Shown here one piece after another: positions 1 through 11,421 of a stretch of DNA of 64,000 bases (its first letter is position 1; every line of letters begins with the position of its first letter). Location of the stretch: NCBI GenBank assembly GCA_026874595.1, contig CM049319.1, positions 17,059,601 through 17,123,600 on the forward strand, given 5' to 3'. Under the pieces are notes generated by a model. That model saw only the letters and a program-made list of their open reading frames with translations. It did not search any database and was not told the DNA's origin. Source of the DNA: Sipunculus nudus. Taxonomy: Eukaryota > Annelida > Sipuncula > Golfingiida > Sipunculidae. Made by a program: the position numbers and the translations under genes.

Positions 1-1932
1 ACAATGATTAAAAATGTCAACCTTTTAAAATCAGGTATACCCACTGTTTGTTGGATTAGGGACATATATCATCATTTTGCAAAAAATATTATCTTAACTA
101 TAAATTTATACTGAATTAAACACATATTTAAAAAAATAATCAGTTTTTAACTCTACTGAAGCGAAGTATTGTTCTCAACATGCACGTCAGCGCTTGTATA
201 GCTACACCTAACACAGATAATGCAATTAGCACTCATTATAACCCCTTGTATAGAAAATAAATTCCAAAATGTATCAAAAGTCTCGTATAAACGAATTAAA
301 CATAGAAAATTTTATTTTAACATCCCCCCCCCCCCCCGACTACACCCCTGGTTACCTTGTATTAAGACTTTAAACTACTACATTTGATAAATCGTGTTGG
401 TCGGGATTAAAGCCGTGGCGCAGTCGGTGTGAATCGTGGAGGTCGGGATGGGTCATGGTTGGTCGGTAGAGAGCTACGGCTATTTTGAACCAGTTCAAAA
501 TTGTCGTAGAGCTGCTACGATGCCTAATCGGCATCAATCGTGGTTGAACGTAGTCAGTTGTAGGTCATTTTCTAAACATTTCGCACGACTTCTCTACGGC
601 TGTGCTACGAGTTTGTTATGCTTTATCACGGTTTGTCGCGACGAGGGACGATAAGCTGCGTCGTAAGCCTTTCGTAGTTAATCTTCATCAAGTTCGTTGA
701 CAAGTCTGCCTTTAATGGTCACAGGTCGTAGAGTCATCGTGCTAAATCTTGCTGACATCAGGGGGCCTGTTTCATGACCTTCAACGATTATTGTGGCTAC
801 AATACGGAATAAATTGTGTTCTAGATCATGAACGTGTGACCATACTTTTAAGGTCTGAGAACTGTCTCATGAGCATTTGCAAGCAGTGTTTCCTAAAATT
901 TGTCGATTCCAAATTCTCACGTTTATTGACGAAAGATAATCCCTTTATTAAAGAACCCTTTATTAAAAAGGCAATAAAAAAGTTGATCCCACGGTACCCA
1001 GGTTATTTTTTTATTTTAAATACACGTGATCATAACATGTGGGGGGCCAGCATAATTCAACCATTCAACAAAAGCAACTTGCGGCAAGTCAGACGAGTTT
1101 TGCCATTTACAACATGTGTGCTTTAAATTTCCGCCCATATACAACCAACTCCTTCAGTTACATGTTTTTGTCCTGATCGTCAGCATGGGCGCTTGCTCCG
1201 TGATTACTAACATTTAGTAGATAAACAAGCACATACATTAGACACAAAGGCGTTATAAGAAATTTTCTTGACAGCACATACATTCTACAGATAAGGCAGG
1301 TGAATAAACGGCTTTAATCAGTACAGACCACTTGTCTGGAACCCCTTTAGTTGTACATTTTGTGAAAGCTGAGAATATGATCTACATTTTGACACTTTGG
1401 AAAGGTGTTCAGGTTGATTTTATCAATGTTTTAAGTGTTTTCAATAGATTTCAGGTATTTAATTTGTTCATACATACCGCTAGCAGAATCAGAATCTATC
1501 TTGATATCAAATTGGAATTATTGTGACCCCCCCCCCCACCATATTTTATTTGGCCGGTTAACTTCTTTAGTTTTTTAAATGTACATAAATAAAAAAATAA
1601 CATATTCTTTAAATTTTCATCTATAAACGACATTCCATTAACGACGGTCAATCAACACGTGTTTTAGAGCATATGCTTACAACTAAAAAAAGTAGAAATA
1701 AAGTTTATATATTTTTGTTTAGAAATATCGATTTAAAGTTAACTCATATAAAAATAGAAAATTGTTTTTAATATTTTTGATTTCACCCATTTTAGGACAT
1801 TTTGATAATTCATATTCTGCTATAAGAATACGTACACGTCAATGGGTCGAAGAGTAACTTGTTTAGGTAAAATATGGTCAAAACCTGGGCAGAAGATAGT
1901 GTTGAAAGTTGATAGGAAGAAAGGTGCCATGG
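1..1932. other. Intergenic, no supported gene
   Basis: No convincing coding region. Contains C runs at 324-337 and near 1527 and ordinary AT-rich sequence. The longest open frame (749-1126, plus) is 125 codons, matches no family I recognise and has no visible gene context, so I do not call it. Confidence 0.6.
395..770. other. CGTAG/GGTCGT-rich stretch, possible degraded transposon
   Basis: This stretch is richer in G+C than its surroundings and repeats short words such as CGTAG, TCGTGG and GGTCG in both orientations. It ends near a GGGGGCCTGTTTCATGA-type sequence that looks like a transposon terminus. I cannot pair two clean ends, so the identity is a guess. Confidence 0.25.
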
Positions 1933-3960
1933 AATGTTAATTAAACCTATGTTATTCCTGAGTGACGTCATTGTCCTCGTCGTTCTCCTAGTCATTTGCA
2001 CTCCAAATATGGCCATATCGTCACATGCAACGTCCTCGTGTAAAAATATGTGTTATTAGCCCCATAAAACACTCATTCCGGGGCTATATACGCTTGGATT
2101 TAAATTTCAATAACATCCATGTCACCGTCTCCAGATATATATTAAAACAATAACAGTCGCTTCGCGCAAGTTAATCAAACTATTTAAACAAGCAGACTCG
2201 GTAGACAGTTGTGAGCCCTCATATTCTCTATATGTCTCTTCGGTATTCCTCGATTTGTCGCAGGTAAGTTATGCTCTATTGTAAGTTCTCTATTTGCTAT
2301 ATCAGTATTACATTAAATAGGGCCTAAATATATTGCGCTCTATTGAAGGATCTCTACAGCGTTCTATCTGTGGTTAGCCTTGTCCTGTTTGTATAACACA
2401 TGTGATTCAGTTTAAATCAAACCAAGATTTCATCAGTTTTTAATTATATCAATAAAGTGCCAAAATGCATGTTTATCCAATTTATATACCAATGTATAAA
2501 CCAAAACCATTTATCCAGCATGAGAAATTTAATATCCCTTAAAAAAGGTGCGGCTGTGTAAATATTTATAACATTTCATTGCATTTTACTTAAGTGCAGT
2601 ACTGACTGTAGGCGTAATATAATAATTAATCAAACAGCTTTCATTACAAACTTATGACGAAGGTTTACAAATTACTCTTGACACGTTTAGGCCATTCATA
2701 CATAATATATTACGTTTATTGTTCATAATATTATGTTTATTGAGACATACATCATACGGAAGTATACTGTTGCTTTAGGGAAGTAGTTGTTGTTCACAGG
2801 GCTTGTCATTACCATCTCCTTATGCATGAGATAAAACGGTTTATTTGTATTACCAAAAATGTTTTCCACTTAAGCCGCATATGTTTCCCATTATCCCATG
2901 TTTGTATCATTTTCATTATCGAGCTTCCAGATGTTTAAACTTGTACCCAGGGTGTAGTTAAAAACAATTGTTCTCTGTACTGCCAGGGCCGCCGTGCATG
3001 TACTCTTAATTAAGACCTCTAGACCACATCTATTTATATTGTATTTCTGGAGAATCCAGCAGCTACTTAATGTTACAAGTAACATTGTACTGTATTGAAA
3101 ATGTGTCGTTCCTATTTAACATTTTATACGTTCAATTTGAGAGAATATTGTACATAATAATTTGAAATAAAAAGATTATGATCCAAATTACAAGCTCTGA
3201 TATAATTCATATATATATATATATATATGTATATGTATATATATTTATATATACATTCAGGTGTCTGTTTTGTTGTGCGCAGGAGTGTTACATGTGTCTT
3301 TTGACATTGTGATTCGTGTAGCTCAGGCATAGTTCGTTGCTATGGGAACCTCGCTTGTTTGGCGCTGGCTTCGCGTGTGGGGTCTGAAGCGTAAAGACAC
3401 AGCGCTTCTTTTTCGCTCTAGATGTTTTGGGTCTGTTCATGTGCGTGTGTATTGTTCTTTGGAATTTTCCATTTCTAGATTTTTTTCCTTTAATGTAAAA
3501 CACTAATTTATATTTTTTACACATTACCATTAGTTATGTGGATTAATGTGTTCCCAGGTGACAAACGTTAGCTTTTTTATATTCAAATTGATAATAGTTT
3601 TGCTACATTTCAACGTTATTATTAGCATTTGTACAAAAAATAAATACATCATGAACTCAACAAATGGTCCCATTTCTAATCTTCACTTTAACTGATTTTT
3701 TATTTGTAAAGCCTGTGCAAAATTAAACTTCACCGTAAAATTCTCGAGGTTATATCCCGGATCCCTTTCTTCTCAAACAATTCTTTACATATATTTATTT
3801 GTGTATTATTACATGTATCACCAATATTGGAAAATACAATTTACGAAATAAACAAATACACCAAAAGAACGCATAAACATGGCACCATATGAGATTACAA
3901 TAATAAGCATAAAATAAATATACCCAGGGCTATAGCCATGCCGATCGGGTGTAGCCGGGA
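1933..3960 (+). repeat. Copy 1 of a ~2-kb direct duplication
   Basis: From TTAATTAAACCT..TTATTCCTGAG through AATATACCCAG this copy can be followed in the same order in 4685-6745, with many substitutions and small indels. Landmarks shared by both copies include GACACGTTTA, ATGCATGAGATAAAACGG, TTGTACCCAGGGTGTAGT and ATGGTCCCATTTCTAAT. The copies differ in their internal microsatellites: (TA)n at about 3211-3254 here, (CA)n(TA)n at about 6094-6137 in copy 2. No gene recognised. Confidence 0.85.
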
Positions 3961-4410
3961 CGGGTTATTGCCGGCTCGCACATGGCTAACATTCGCAACC
4001 CACCGATCGGCACAAAAGATCTTAAAGATCGTCAAAACCAGCTACCAGCAATGCAACCTTTGTTATTTATAACCCCAAACTGCATTTAATTTGTTCCTCA
4101 TATGTATAGTGATCAATCGAGAGCCAAAATAATCTTTAAAATAGTTGTTTTAATACATAGATCACAACAAAGATAAAGCTTACATATTCCGAAAGCCGAG
4201 GGTGTGCACTTAGTGTTCATACCTGACATTACCATAATTTACGCGTGGTAAAATGGGGAAATGCCCCGGAATCTCCTCTGTGATTGGCTTATTTCCGAGT
4301 AAAGGTCACAGTGCACATCCAGAAAGTTCCAGTTTAACGGGCCTGTCTTAAAGTCGGAGAATCCCCGGAGAGCCGGAGATAAAGGGCATCTGGCGACAAG
4401 TCAGATAAGA

Positions 4411-4690
4411 CAGAGCTTTGCAAATGGCGTTTTGCAACAAGTGGACTTTTTATCTCCACATATATGCAAACTACCACCTAAGGTTACATGTAGTTCCCCG
4501 TTTGTCAACATTGCTGTGTTTACAAACATGTTTTTGTTAAACAAGTTCACACGTCCTTCACGAAGGCCTTATAAGAAATTCTCAAAACCAAAAATACCAA
4601 AAATACCCTTAGATCATTAATATATTCACAGAAGAAGCCAGATATCACATATATTCTTTTTCAAAAGGTATGTGATTGGGCACCTTTAAT
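4411..4690 (+). repeat. Dispersed repeat, copy 1 (second copy near 20.5 kb)
   Basis: A ~280-bp segment beginning GCTTTGCAAATGGCGTTTTG and ending TTTTCAAAAGGTAT..GGGCAC is found again in the same orientation at about 20424-20698. Matching blocks include CTACCACCTAAGGT, TGCTGTGTTTACAAACATG and TTAGATCATTA. It abuts copy 2 of the 2-kb duplication, so it may be part of the same mobile unit. No terminal repeats identified. Confidence 0.75.
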
Positions 4691-6092
4691 TAAACCTGTG
4701 TTATTCCTGAGTGATGTCACTGTCCTCGTCATTTGCACTCCAAAGATGGCCATATCGTCACATGCTCATCCTTATCCTTGTGTCACCATATGTGCTATAA
4801 ACCCCCATACAACACTCATTCCGGGGCTATTTACGCTTGGATTATCCACAAGACTGAACGTCTTGGACATTTACACAATACCGACCTATGTGATCAATTT
4901 CAAACACATCCGTGTCACCGACTCCAGATACCGCGCGGTCACAAACACACATGCACACACTCACACACGCACACATAGAATCGAGTTAAAATAACCTTCG
5001 CTTCGCGTAGGTTAATAAAACTATATTTAAACAAGCAGACCCGGGAGACAGTTGTGAGCTCTCATGTTCACTATTTGTCGCTTCGGTATTCCTTGATTGG
5101 GCAGAGGTATGTGATGCTCTATTGTAAGTCCTCTATTTGTTACATCAATATTACACCTTAATTGGGCTGGAATACGTTGCGCTCTATTGAAGGATCTCTA
5201 CAACGTTCTATCTGCGATTAGCCTTGTCCTATATGTACAACACATATGATACAGTTTAAATCAAACCAAATTGTATCGGTTTTAAATTAAATCAATAAGT
5301 GCCAAAAATGCATGTTAATCCAATTTAGATACCAATGTATAAACCAAAACCAATTATTCTGCATGAGGCATTTTAATATCCCTTAAAAAGGTGCGGCTTT
5401 GTAAATATTTATAGCATTTCATTGCACTTTACAGTACAGTTTATAGACGTAATAAATTAATCAAACGGCTCTCATTACAAATGTATGGTGACGGTTTACA
5501 AATTAGTCTTGACACGTTTAAGGCCTTTCATACATTATCTATTAAGTTCACGATGTTTATTGATACATATATCATACGGAAGTACTGTTCATGTAGGGAA
5601 GTAGTCATTGTTCACAAGGGGTGTAATTACCATCTCCCTATGCATGAGATAAAACGGTTTATTTGTATTACCAAATATGTTTTCCACTTAAGCCGCATAT
5701 TTTTCCTATTATTTCGTGTTTTGTATTATTTTAATCATCGAGCTACCAGATGTTTAAACTTGTACCCAGGGTGTAGTAAAACAATTGTTCTCTGTACTGC
5801 CAGGACCGCCGTGCTTGTACTCTTAATTAAGACCTCTAGACCACATCTATTTATAATGTATTTCTAGAGAATCCAGCAGCAACTTTATGGTACAAGGAAC
5901 ATTGTACTGCATTGAAAATGAGGGTTCGGGGGTGTTGGTTATGGGTTCAAACCTCTTTGTACCAAAAAATTATATAACTATATTTCGTTCCTATTGATTT
6001 TATTGACGTTCAATCTGAGAGAATATTTTATATAATAATTTAAAATAAAAAGATTATGATCCAAAATACAAGCTCTGATATAATTCCTTAAA

Positions 6093-6136
<44 letters not shown>

Positions 6137-6745
6137 TTATATCACGAGATTTGGTTCGTTCGTCAGGCCGTAGCAGGTTCTTTACCTCTAATGCAAAAAT
6201 ATTATCAGTTATTATCACTTGATTCATTTGTACAAACACACATACACACATCTACACACACGTATGTCCTCACCTGGCTTACTTCTGATTGTTTCCTCAA
6301 ATTCCTTTAATGTAAAAAATTAATTAATATTTTTTGCACAATACCATTAGTTATGCGTGTTTTGTGTGTTCCCAAGTGACAAACGTTAGCTGTTTTATAT
6401 TCAAATTGATATTAGTTTTGTTACATTTCAACGTTTTTATTAGCAATTGTACAAATAATAAATACATAATGAACTCAACAAATGGTCCCATTTCTAATCC
6501 TCACTTTAACTGATTTCATATGTAAAACCTATGCAAAATAAAACTTCAACATAAATTTCTCGAGGTTTTATCCCCGATCACTTTCTTCTAAAACACTCCT
6601 TTACATATATTTATTTGTGTATTATAACATGTATTACCAATATTAGAAAAATACAATATACAAAAAATACAAACTCACCCCAATAACCCATTAACATGGC
6701 ACCATATGATATAACAAAGATAAGCGTACAATAAATATACCCAGA
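4685..6745 (+). repeat. Copy 2 of the ~2-kb direct duplication
   Basis: Direct copy of 1933-3960, offset by about 2.75-2.8 kb. Open frames in it (for example 4698-4994 and 5481-5867) are not conserved as frames in copy 1, so I treat them as chance. Confidence 0.85.
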
Positions 6746-7166
6746 GTTACAGCAACGCCGGTTGCCGCCGTTCGGGGGTCACACATTTAGTTTGTTAAAA
6801 ATGTGAAGAAATATGCTCTGATACTCTGGTTGAGAAAAAATATAAATACATACTTGTTCCATAAAATTATATTGACCGGTATTCGTATAATTAAAAATAT
6901 TTACAATGTGTTGAAAAGATATATAAATATACCTTGATATCAGTACGTTAAATGACACCGACTATAGTTTAGTTACATACCCTTCCGGTATTCGCATAAA
7001 ATGCAATATTGACATAGACCTGTTTAATTATATATATTCACATAACATAATTACAGTTTGCAAATAGTGTGTAGAAACTCAAACTGTTTTCACATGAAAT
7101 AAGGTGCATGTGCCTTGTGGAACCCTATAATACATTTAGGAGTGTCCTTTCTATATATATTCTCCG
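6746..7166. other. AT-rich intergenic sequence
   Basis: Nothing recognisable. It lies beyond the proposed 3' end of prominin-like gene A, so part may be its 3' untranslated region (minus strand). Confidence 0.5.
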
Positions 7167-7282
7167 ACCAAACCCATGGAATGTACACATTCTACTACTG
7201 CAGCCCATAGAATGTACACATTCCATGGTTTGGTCGAGGAATGAATACATTCTATTGTTATACCACAGAATGTATACATTCT
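7167..7282. repeat. Hairpin plus four iterated palindromes
   Basis: Four copies of a palindromic word, GAATGTRTACATTC or close variants, sit at about 7178-7193, 7209-7224, 7238-7253 and 7267-7282, spaced 29-31 bp. The first two lie in an inverted repeat (arms 7167-7195 and 7206-7233, outer word GACCAAACCCATGG) able to form a stem of about 28 bp. It begins about 60 nt past the proposed stop codon of gene A (7345), so it could be transcribed as a 3' UTR structure. It could equally be a small foldback element. Confidence 0.75.
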
Positions 7283-7344
7283 TTAATTAGCAAAAATCTA
7301 TACAATACACATAAAAATATACAAAAAGAAATTAAAAAGGAAAA

Positions 7345-7376
7345 TCAGAAGGAAAAGAGTTTCCCGCGTCCCGTAT
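7345..7376 (-). CDS. Prominin-like gene A, proposed last coding exon
   Basis: On the minus strand a pyrimidine-rich acceptor (TTGTTCTCTTTTCAG, AG at 7378-7377) is followed by 32 bases. Joined in phase 1 to the donor at 8427/8426, these read D-T-G-R-G-K-L-F-S-F-stop. The proposed gene B last exon, found the same way, reads G-A-S-S-D-D-R-M-R-K-P-F-P-F-stop, so both end R-x-K-x-F-x-F. The match between two independently spliced paralogues is the main support. The implied intron is 1050 nt and contains a SINE fragment. Not confirmed by transcript data; without splicing the frame would read 29 further residues into the intron. Confidence 0.65.
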
Positions 7377-8089
7377 CTGAAAAGAGAACAATTGAACAAA
7401 TTGGAATGCATGAAACATTTCGAATGTTAATATATACCAGAAATATATTTTTTACATCTCCACACGTTGAAAAACCATACAATGAACTGAACTAGAAATG
7501 TACCGGCACCAGATTTATGCTGGTAATGTTCTCTGAAATGCATCACTTTTTAACATTATACAGGTGTGCCCCAACTTAAACGTATTATGTAAAGGATTAT
7601 CGCGTTTATATTTTGTTGGTCTTTTCCATGGTACTTCTGTTTCCTTTAGTATATAACAATTTTTAAAAATTAATATTTAAATTTTTTTTATTTTTTAGGC
7701 ACCTAGTTCATCCAATTTTATTGTTTATCACTTTATTTATTATCTATTAATAACTGTAAAAACCCATCCCCTTGATTAACAAACATGACAGATGCTATCT
7801 CTATCCGTCTTCCCTGCAGAATATGTAAAAATATTAAATGTTACCATTTTTTCGCTACGAATGAAGTCTTTCGATGAGGCAATGGGTAACATGGGTAACT
7901 TAATTAGTAATACATGTAAAACACATGTATAGTATCAATAATACTGGTAAAATTTTGGAATTTTTTTAATTCTAAAAAAATGCTAGACTTTCGCCAGATT
8001 AATGAGAGAGTTAAACAATTACTTCAACGAAAAAACAACCATGGTAGCTCGTCTAAATATGTACATCTGCGGGATTCCATGTTGGTTTC

Positions 8090-8235
8090 AGTGCAGCAGC
8101 AATCGTTATATAGGCGTTCATCAGGCTGGATGTGCCGCACCTAGAGTGTAATCAGCTCCGTTGCTGGGTCCTAAACGAGAAACCCCACGAAAGGTGCACT
8201 CCTTAGTGAGTAAAACACGATCATGGGGCAGAAGA
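8090..8235 (-). mobile_element. SINE fragment (central domain), degenerate
   Basis: This segment matches, on the minus strand, the middle of the SINE copies at 13868-14290 and 37650-38048: the words around TTGCTGGGTC, AAAGGTGCACTC and GTGAGTAAAACA. The tRNA-like head and tail are missing or unrecognisable. It lies inside the proposed intron of gene A. Confidence 0.6.
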
Positions 8236-8426
8236 TGGTCATATCGAAAATCTATTTTCAGTTCTAAACATAATCATTATACAATAGCTCAGAAAACCAA
8301 GGCCTTAACTTCAAGGATGCTTTAAACCCTAAGATCAATTTTTGAGCGTGTCGCTCCGGAGATGAGTGATTTCCTTGGGGCTATTGAAATTAATAAAACA
8401 TGTATCAACATGAATTGTTAACTTAC

Positions 8427-9222
8427 CACCGTAGGTGACACTGGCCCTCCTGGCTCTGGGCGGCACAGTCTCTCTGAGCACACCATCCCAAACACTGCTT
8501 CCTCTCCTCTGTGGTGTCTGGGCTGGTTCCTCTTGTAGGCAACTCGTACCCGTACTAGATTTCCTGTGTACAGTTTGAGAAGGAAGCACCAATTCCTCGC
8601 CTTCCCAACCCCTGCTACCTTTCCTGGTTTGGTTTTGAACGGCCTCCCCTGGCATACCGTCCCAAATATTACTAACTCTCCTTTGTGCGGCTTGAACTGT
8701 CTGCCCAGGTACGCCATCAAAGGCATAACTGCTTCTTCTGGATGACGATTCTTCTGGAACACCGAACAGAGCATTACTGGCTTTTCCATCCTGCACTCCA
8801 CTCCACAAGCTTCCACCCCTCCTGCTGCAGACTTGAACAGCCTCCGCCAAAGAATTATCCCATGACGTACTGCCTCTCCTACTGAACCCCTGAAGGGTCA
8901 CCTCATCAAGCCCTCCAAAAGCGGTGCTGTGTCTCCTTTGTGGGACATTCACTGTCTTTTCTTGTGTTCCATCCCACAAGCTGCTTCCCCTCCTGTTGGT
9001 GGCTTGAACATTGTCCCCCTGCTCACCTTCCCAAACAATACTGCTTCTTCTTCTACCACCATGAACGGTCGCCACTTGATCACCGTCGTAAATAGTACTG
9101 CATCTCCTGTTTGCTGGTTGGAAGTTCACTTCATTTGTGCCCTCCCAAACACTGCTGGCTCTTCTATTGGCGGTTTTGGTGTTATCCTCTTGAACATCAC
9201 CCCATGCCAAACTTCTTCTCCT
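8427..9222 (-). repeat. 57-bp coding repeat: 14 units, RRxS..W.G
   Basis: Residues 734-999 of protein A form 14 units, mostly 19 residues (57 bp); unit 8 has 28 residues, unit 12 has 20 and unit 14 is cut by the donor. The pattern is R-R-x-S-[ST]-x-[WYF]-[DE]-G followed by about ten variable, acidic/Gln/Val-rich residues. Eleven units have exact R-R-x-S, which matches the basophilic (PKA-type) phosphorylation consensus; two more have R-K-x-S. Units are well diverged in DNA, so the array is old or rapidly evolving rather than a recent slippage product. The tail faces the cytosol, where such kinases act. Function is inferred only. Confidence 0.9.
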
Positions 9223-11421
9223 GTTCACGATTCGATCAGTCTCCTCATCAATATCAAGTAGATCTGGAGCGACTCTGTCAGATCGACCCGTGAGCGGATT
9301 TGTTGAAAGACGCCGTGGTCTTAGTCTCATCAACATTTGATTGACACAGCCAGATTGGTATGCCTTTGCCAAATTGAGGCCAAAAATGGCTAACAGTACC
9401 AGCACAAAATGGCACCCACCGAAAGTGAACCAATTAGCGCTGAAGGGGTGCAGGAAACCAACACAAGTAGGGATAACAATTGTCCTGCTGGCGTCAAATA
9501 GGGGTCTGCATCTTCCGATCTTATTTTTTATATCGTCGTCGAAATTTTGCGCGAAGTGATCGTAAGCCGCCAGAATCTTTTCACTCGTGTTGTGAGCAAG
9601 ACGGGCGTAACCTATTTCAGTATGGTTGCTCGTGTTATAGAACCCTTGGATTTTTATTGTCAAATTACCAATGGCTCCGTATAACTTGTTTTTCATATCA
9701 ACAGCTTGTGTCATTTGCCCCCTCAGGTCTTTCAACTTTTTCGTGACATTGCTAGGGGTTATGCATCCACATTGATCAGTCTTTTGGATTTCGGAACAAA
9801 GTCCTTGAAGGGATAACAAAAGATTATCTTCATCAAGCTTGGATTGGTAATCAACTAGTTTTGTGACTAAGAGTATATTCGCCCACACTAGAACGCTCAC
9901 GTTTACTCGCGGAAAAGGATTCCCCTTTTTTTCTGCCAATTTGATGTGCTCTTCAAATTGGTCAAGCATCTGAGTCAATCCATGTGCTCGGGAACTGGGC
10001 AAGAAGTCCACTCTTTTTGTGTCAAAGCCAAGTGCCCCAAAGAGTGTTCTGTTTTTCATGCAAGCCCCTGTGATGTTCATCAGACTTACAGGAAAAGAGG
10101 TGTGCGCGTACTCTTGAATTTGGATTCCCACCGCCCTGTCCACTTTACCGATGGCATTCTTTACTTCAGGTTCGCAAAATAGATACCGACACACCTCGTT
10201 TCTGAGGAGGCCACCGAGGAGGAACATGCTCATGGTCATCAGAAGCCAAAGTAAAGCGACAGGCAACACACATGTGAAGTTATACTTAAGAATTCTGCCG
10301 AATTCGTAGGTTCGATTAGACTGCCGCTTGGTGATAAGATAGAGCACAGTGATGAGACTTATGGACAACACGATGCATGTGATGGAACTCAAGGTTAAGA
10401 CCACCCAGAATCTGATACGTCCATAAAATTCAAAGCGCGGAATGAAGGACAGAACGGCACCCTTGAAGCGATATGTCGGGAAACCCTCAATAATGTCCAG
10501 GTATTCTTTTTTGGTAGTTATCGCCTCTTCGACCATTTTGTAGGAGACCTGGTTTAGTGATTTTATTTGTTGCAGAAATGTATTCCCAATGCGGTCACTT
10601 TCGTTCTTTCCATATTGTCCAGAATAAGATGTATTACTACAGGAATTGTACCTATTAAGCAGTCCTTGTATTCCTTTATATGGTGACTTGGACAGGTTAG
10701 TCTTAACTTCCAGCAGAAGTGCGAGCAAATCAGCTTCATTTCTGGTATCGTTCGTCATTTGTGTTTCTATATCTTCTATGTTTTTGGTAATTATAGATAT
10801 TTGTTTATCAAAATTTTGGCTAAGAAGGGAAATGTCATCATTTATATCATCCAGAGTTTTGCATGCCTGCCTAAGAGATTCATTAATAAGGTAATTCTCT
10901 TTGATCATAAGGTCATCTATAGATGGTTGTAGTTGGTTCAAGATCAAGCTGATGTCCTGGGTTGATTCTTTTTTTCCATTTTTTAATTTTTGACCTATCT
11001 GATTCATTAGCTGGTTCTTGAAATGGTCAGAAGCCATTAAACCTCGGTGCATCTTTTGCATGACCCCGTGGTCGGCATCGGTTTTCTGTTCAAGATCATA
11101 GTTCTGCTTGAACACAGAGGAACATAACACCAACCCTAAGATACCGAACACAAGAACAAAGCCAATAAAAATATTTTCTTGTTTTCTGCTTGCTTTATGC
11201 TGAATATTATCTGAGCGGTAGCAACAGACACAACAACTTAAAATCAACAGGAAGATGGCGATGATGACTCCAAGAACGAGGCAGATGACGTAACCGATAC
11301 AATAATACATAAAATGGTTGACGTCCTCGTTGCTTAGGTGTGTGATGTTAATCCCGTTTAGCAGTTCATCGAGTGTTCGTTGCTGCACAACACGGAGGAA
11401 ATCACTCGCAAGGTGCTCCAT
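8427..11421 (-). CDS. Prominin-like pentaspan protein A, main exon (tail with RRxS array)
   Basis: 998 complete codons plus one base, ending at a donor (G|GTAAGT). I start at 11421, not the in-frame ATG at 11469, because this Met aligns with the Met of gene B (M-E-x-L). The frame is open further upstream, so another 5' exon is possible. Layout: N-terminus 1-38; TM1 ~39-62; Cys-rich C-C-V-C-C 63-67; TM2 ~84-104; extracellular loop 1 ~105-337; TM3 ~338-364; TM4 ~382-406; loop 2 ~407-663 with R-N-E-V-C-R-Y after TM4 and N-x-S/T sites; TM5 ~664-688. The cytosolic tail carries R-R-L-S at 703-706 and a 14-unit array from 734. The five-span order, Cys-rich first cytosolic loop and two large glycosylated loops are the prominin plan. 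Prominins organise microvillar, cholesterol-rich membrane. Odd points are no cleavable signal peptide and a tail unlike any prominin I know. With the last exon the protein would be 1008 residues. Confidence 0.85.

Noticed and set aside
749-1126. 125-codon open frame, possible small gene
   Set aside because: No recognisable domain or gene context; average for chance in AT-rich DNA.
4698-5867. Open frames in copy 2 of the 2-kb duplication
   Set aside because: Not preserved as frames in copy 1, so unlikely to be coding.
8335-8426. C-terminal 29 residues of the unspliced gene A frame as real coding sequence
   Set aside because: They follow a consensus donor (GTAAGT) at the position where gene B also has a donor, and show no similarity to B.
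8418-10894. Open frames overlapping gene A in other frames and on the opposite strand
   Set aside because: Shadows of the gene A coding sequence; the Arg/Ser/Trp-rich repeat also creates long open frames on the other strand.
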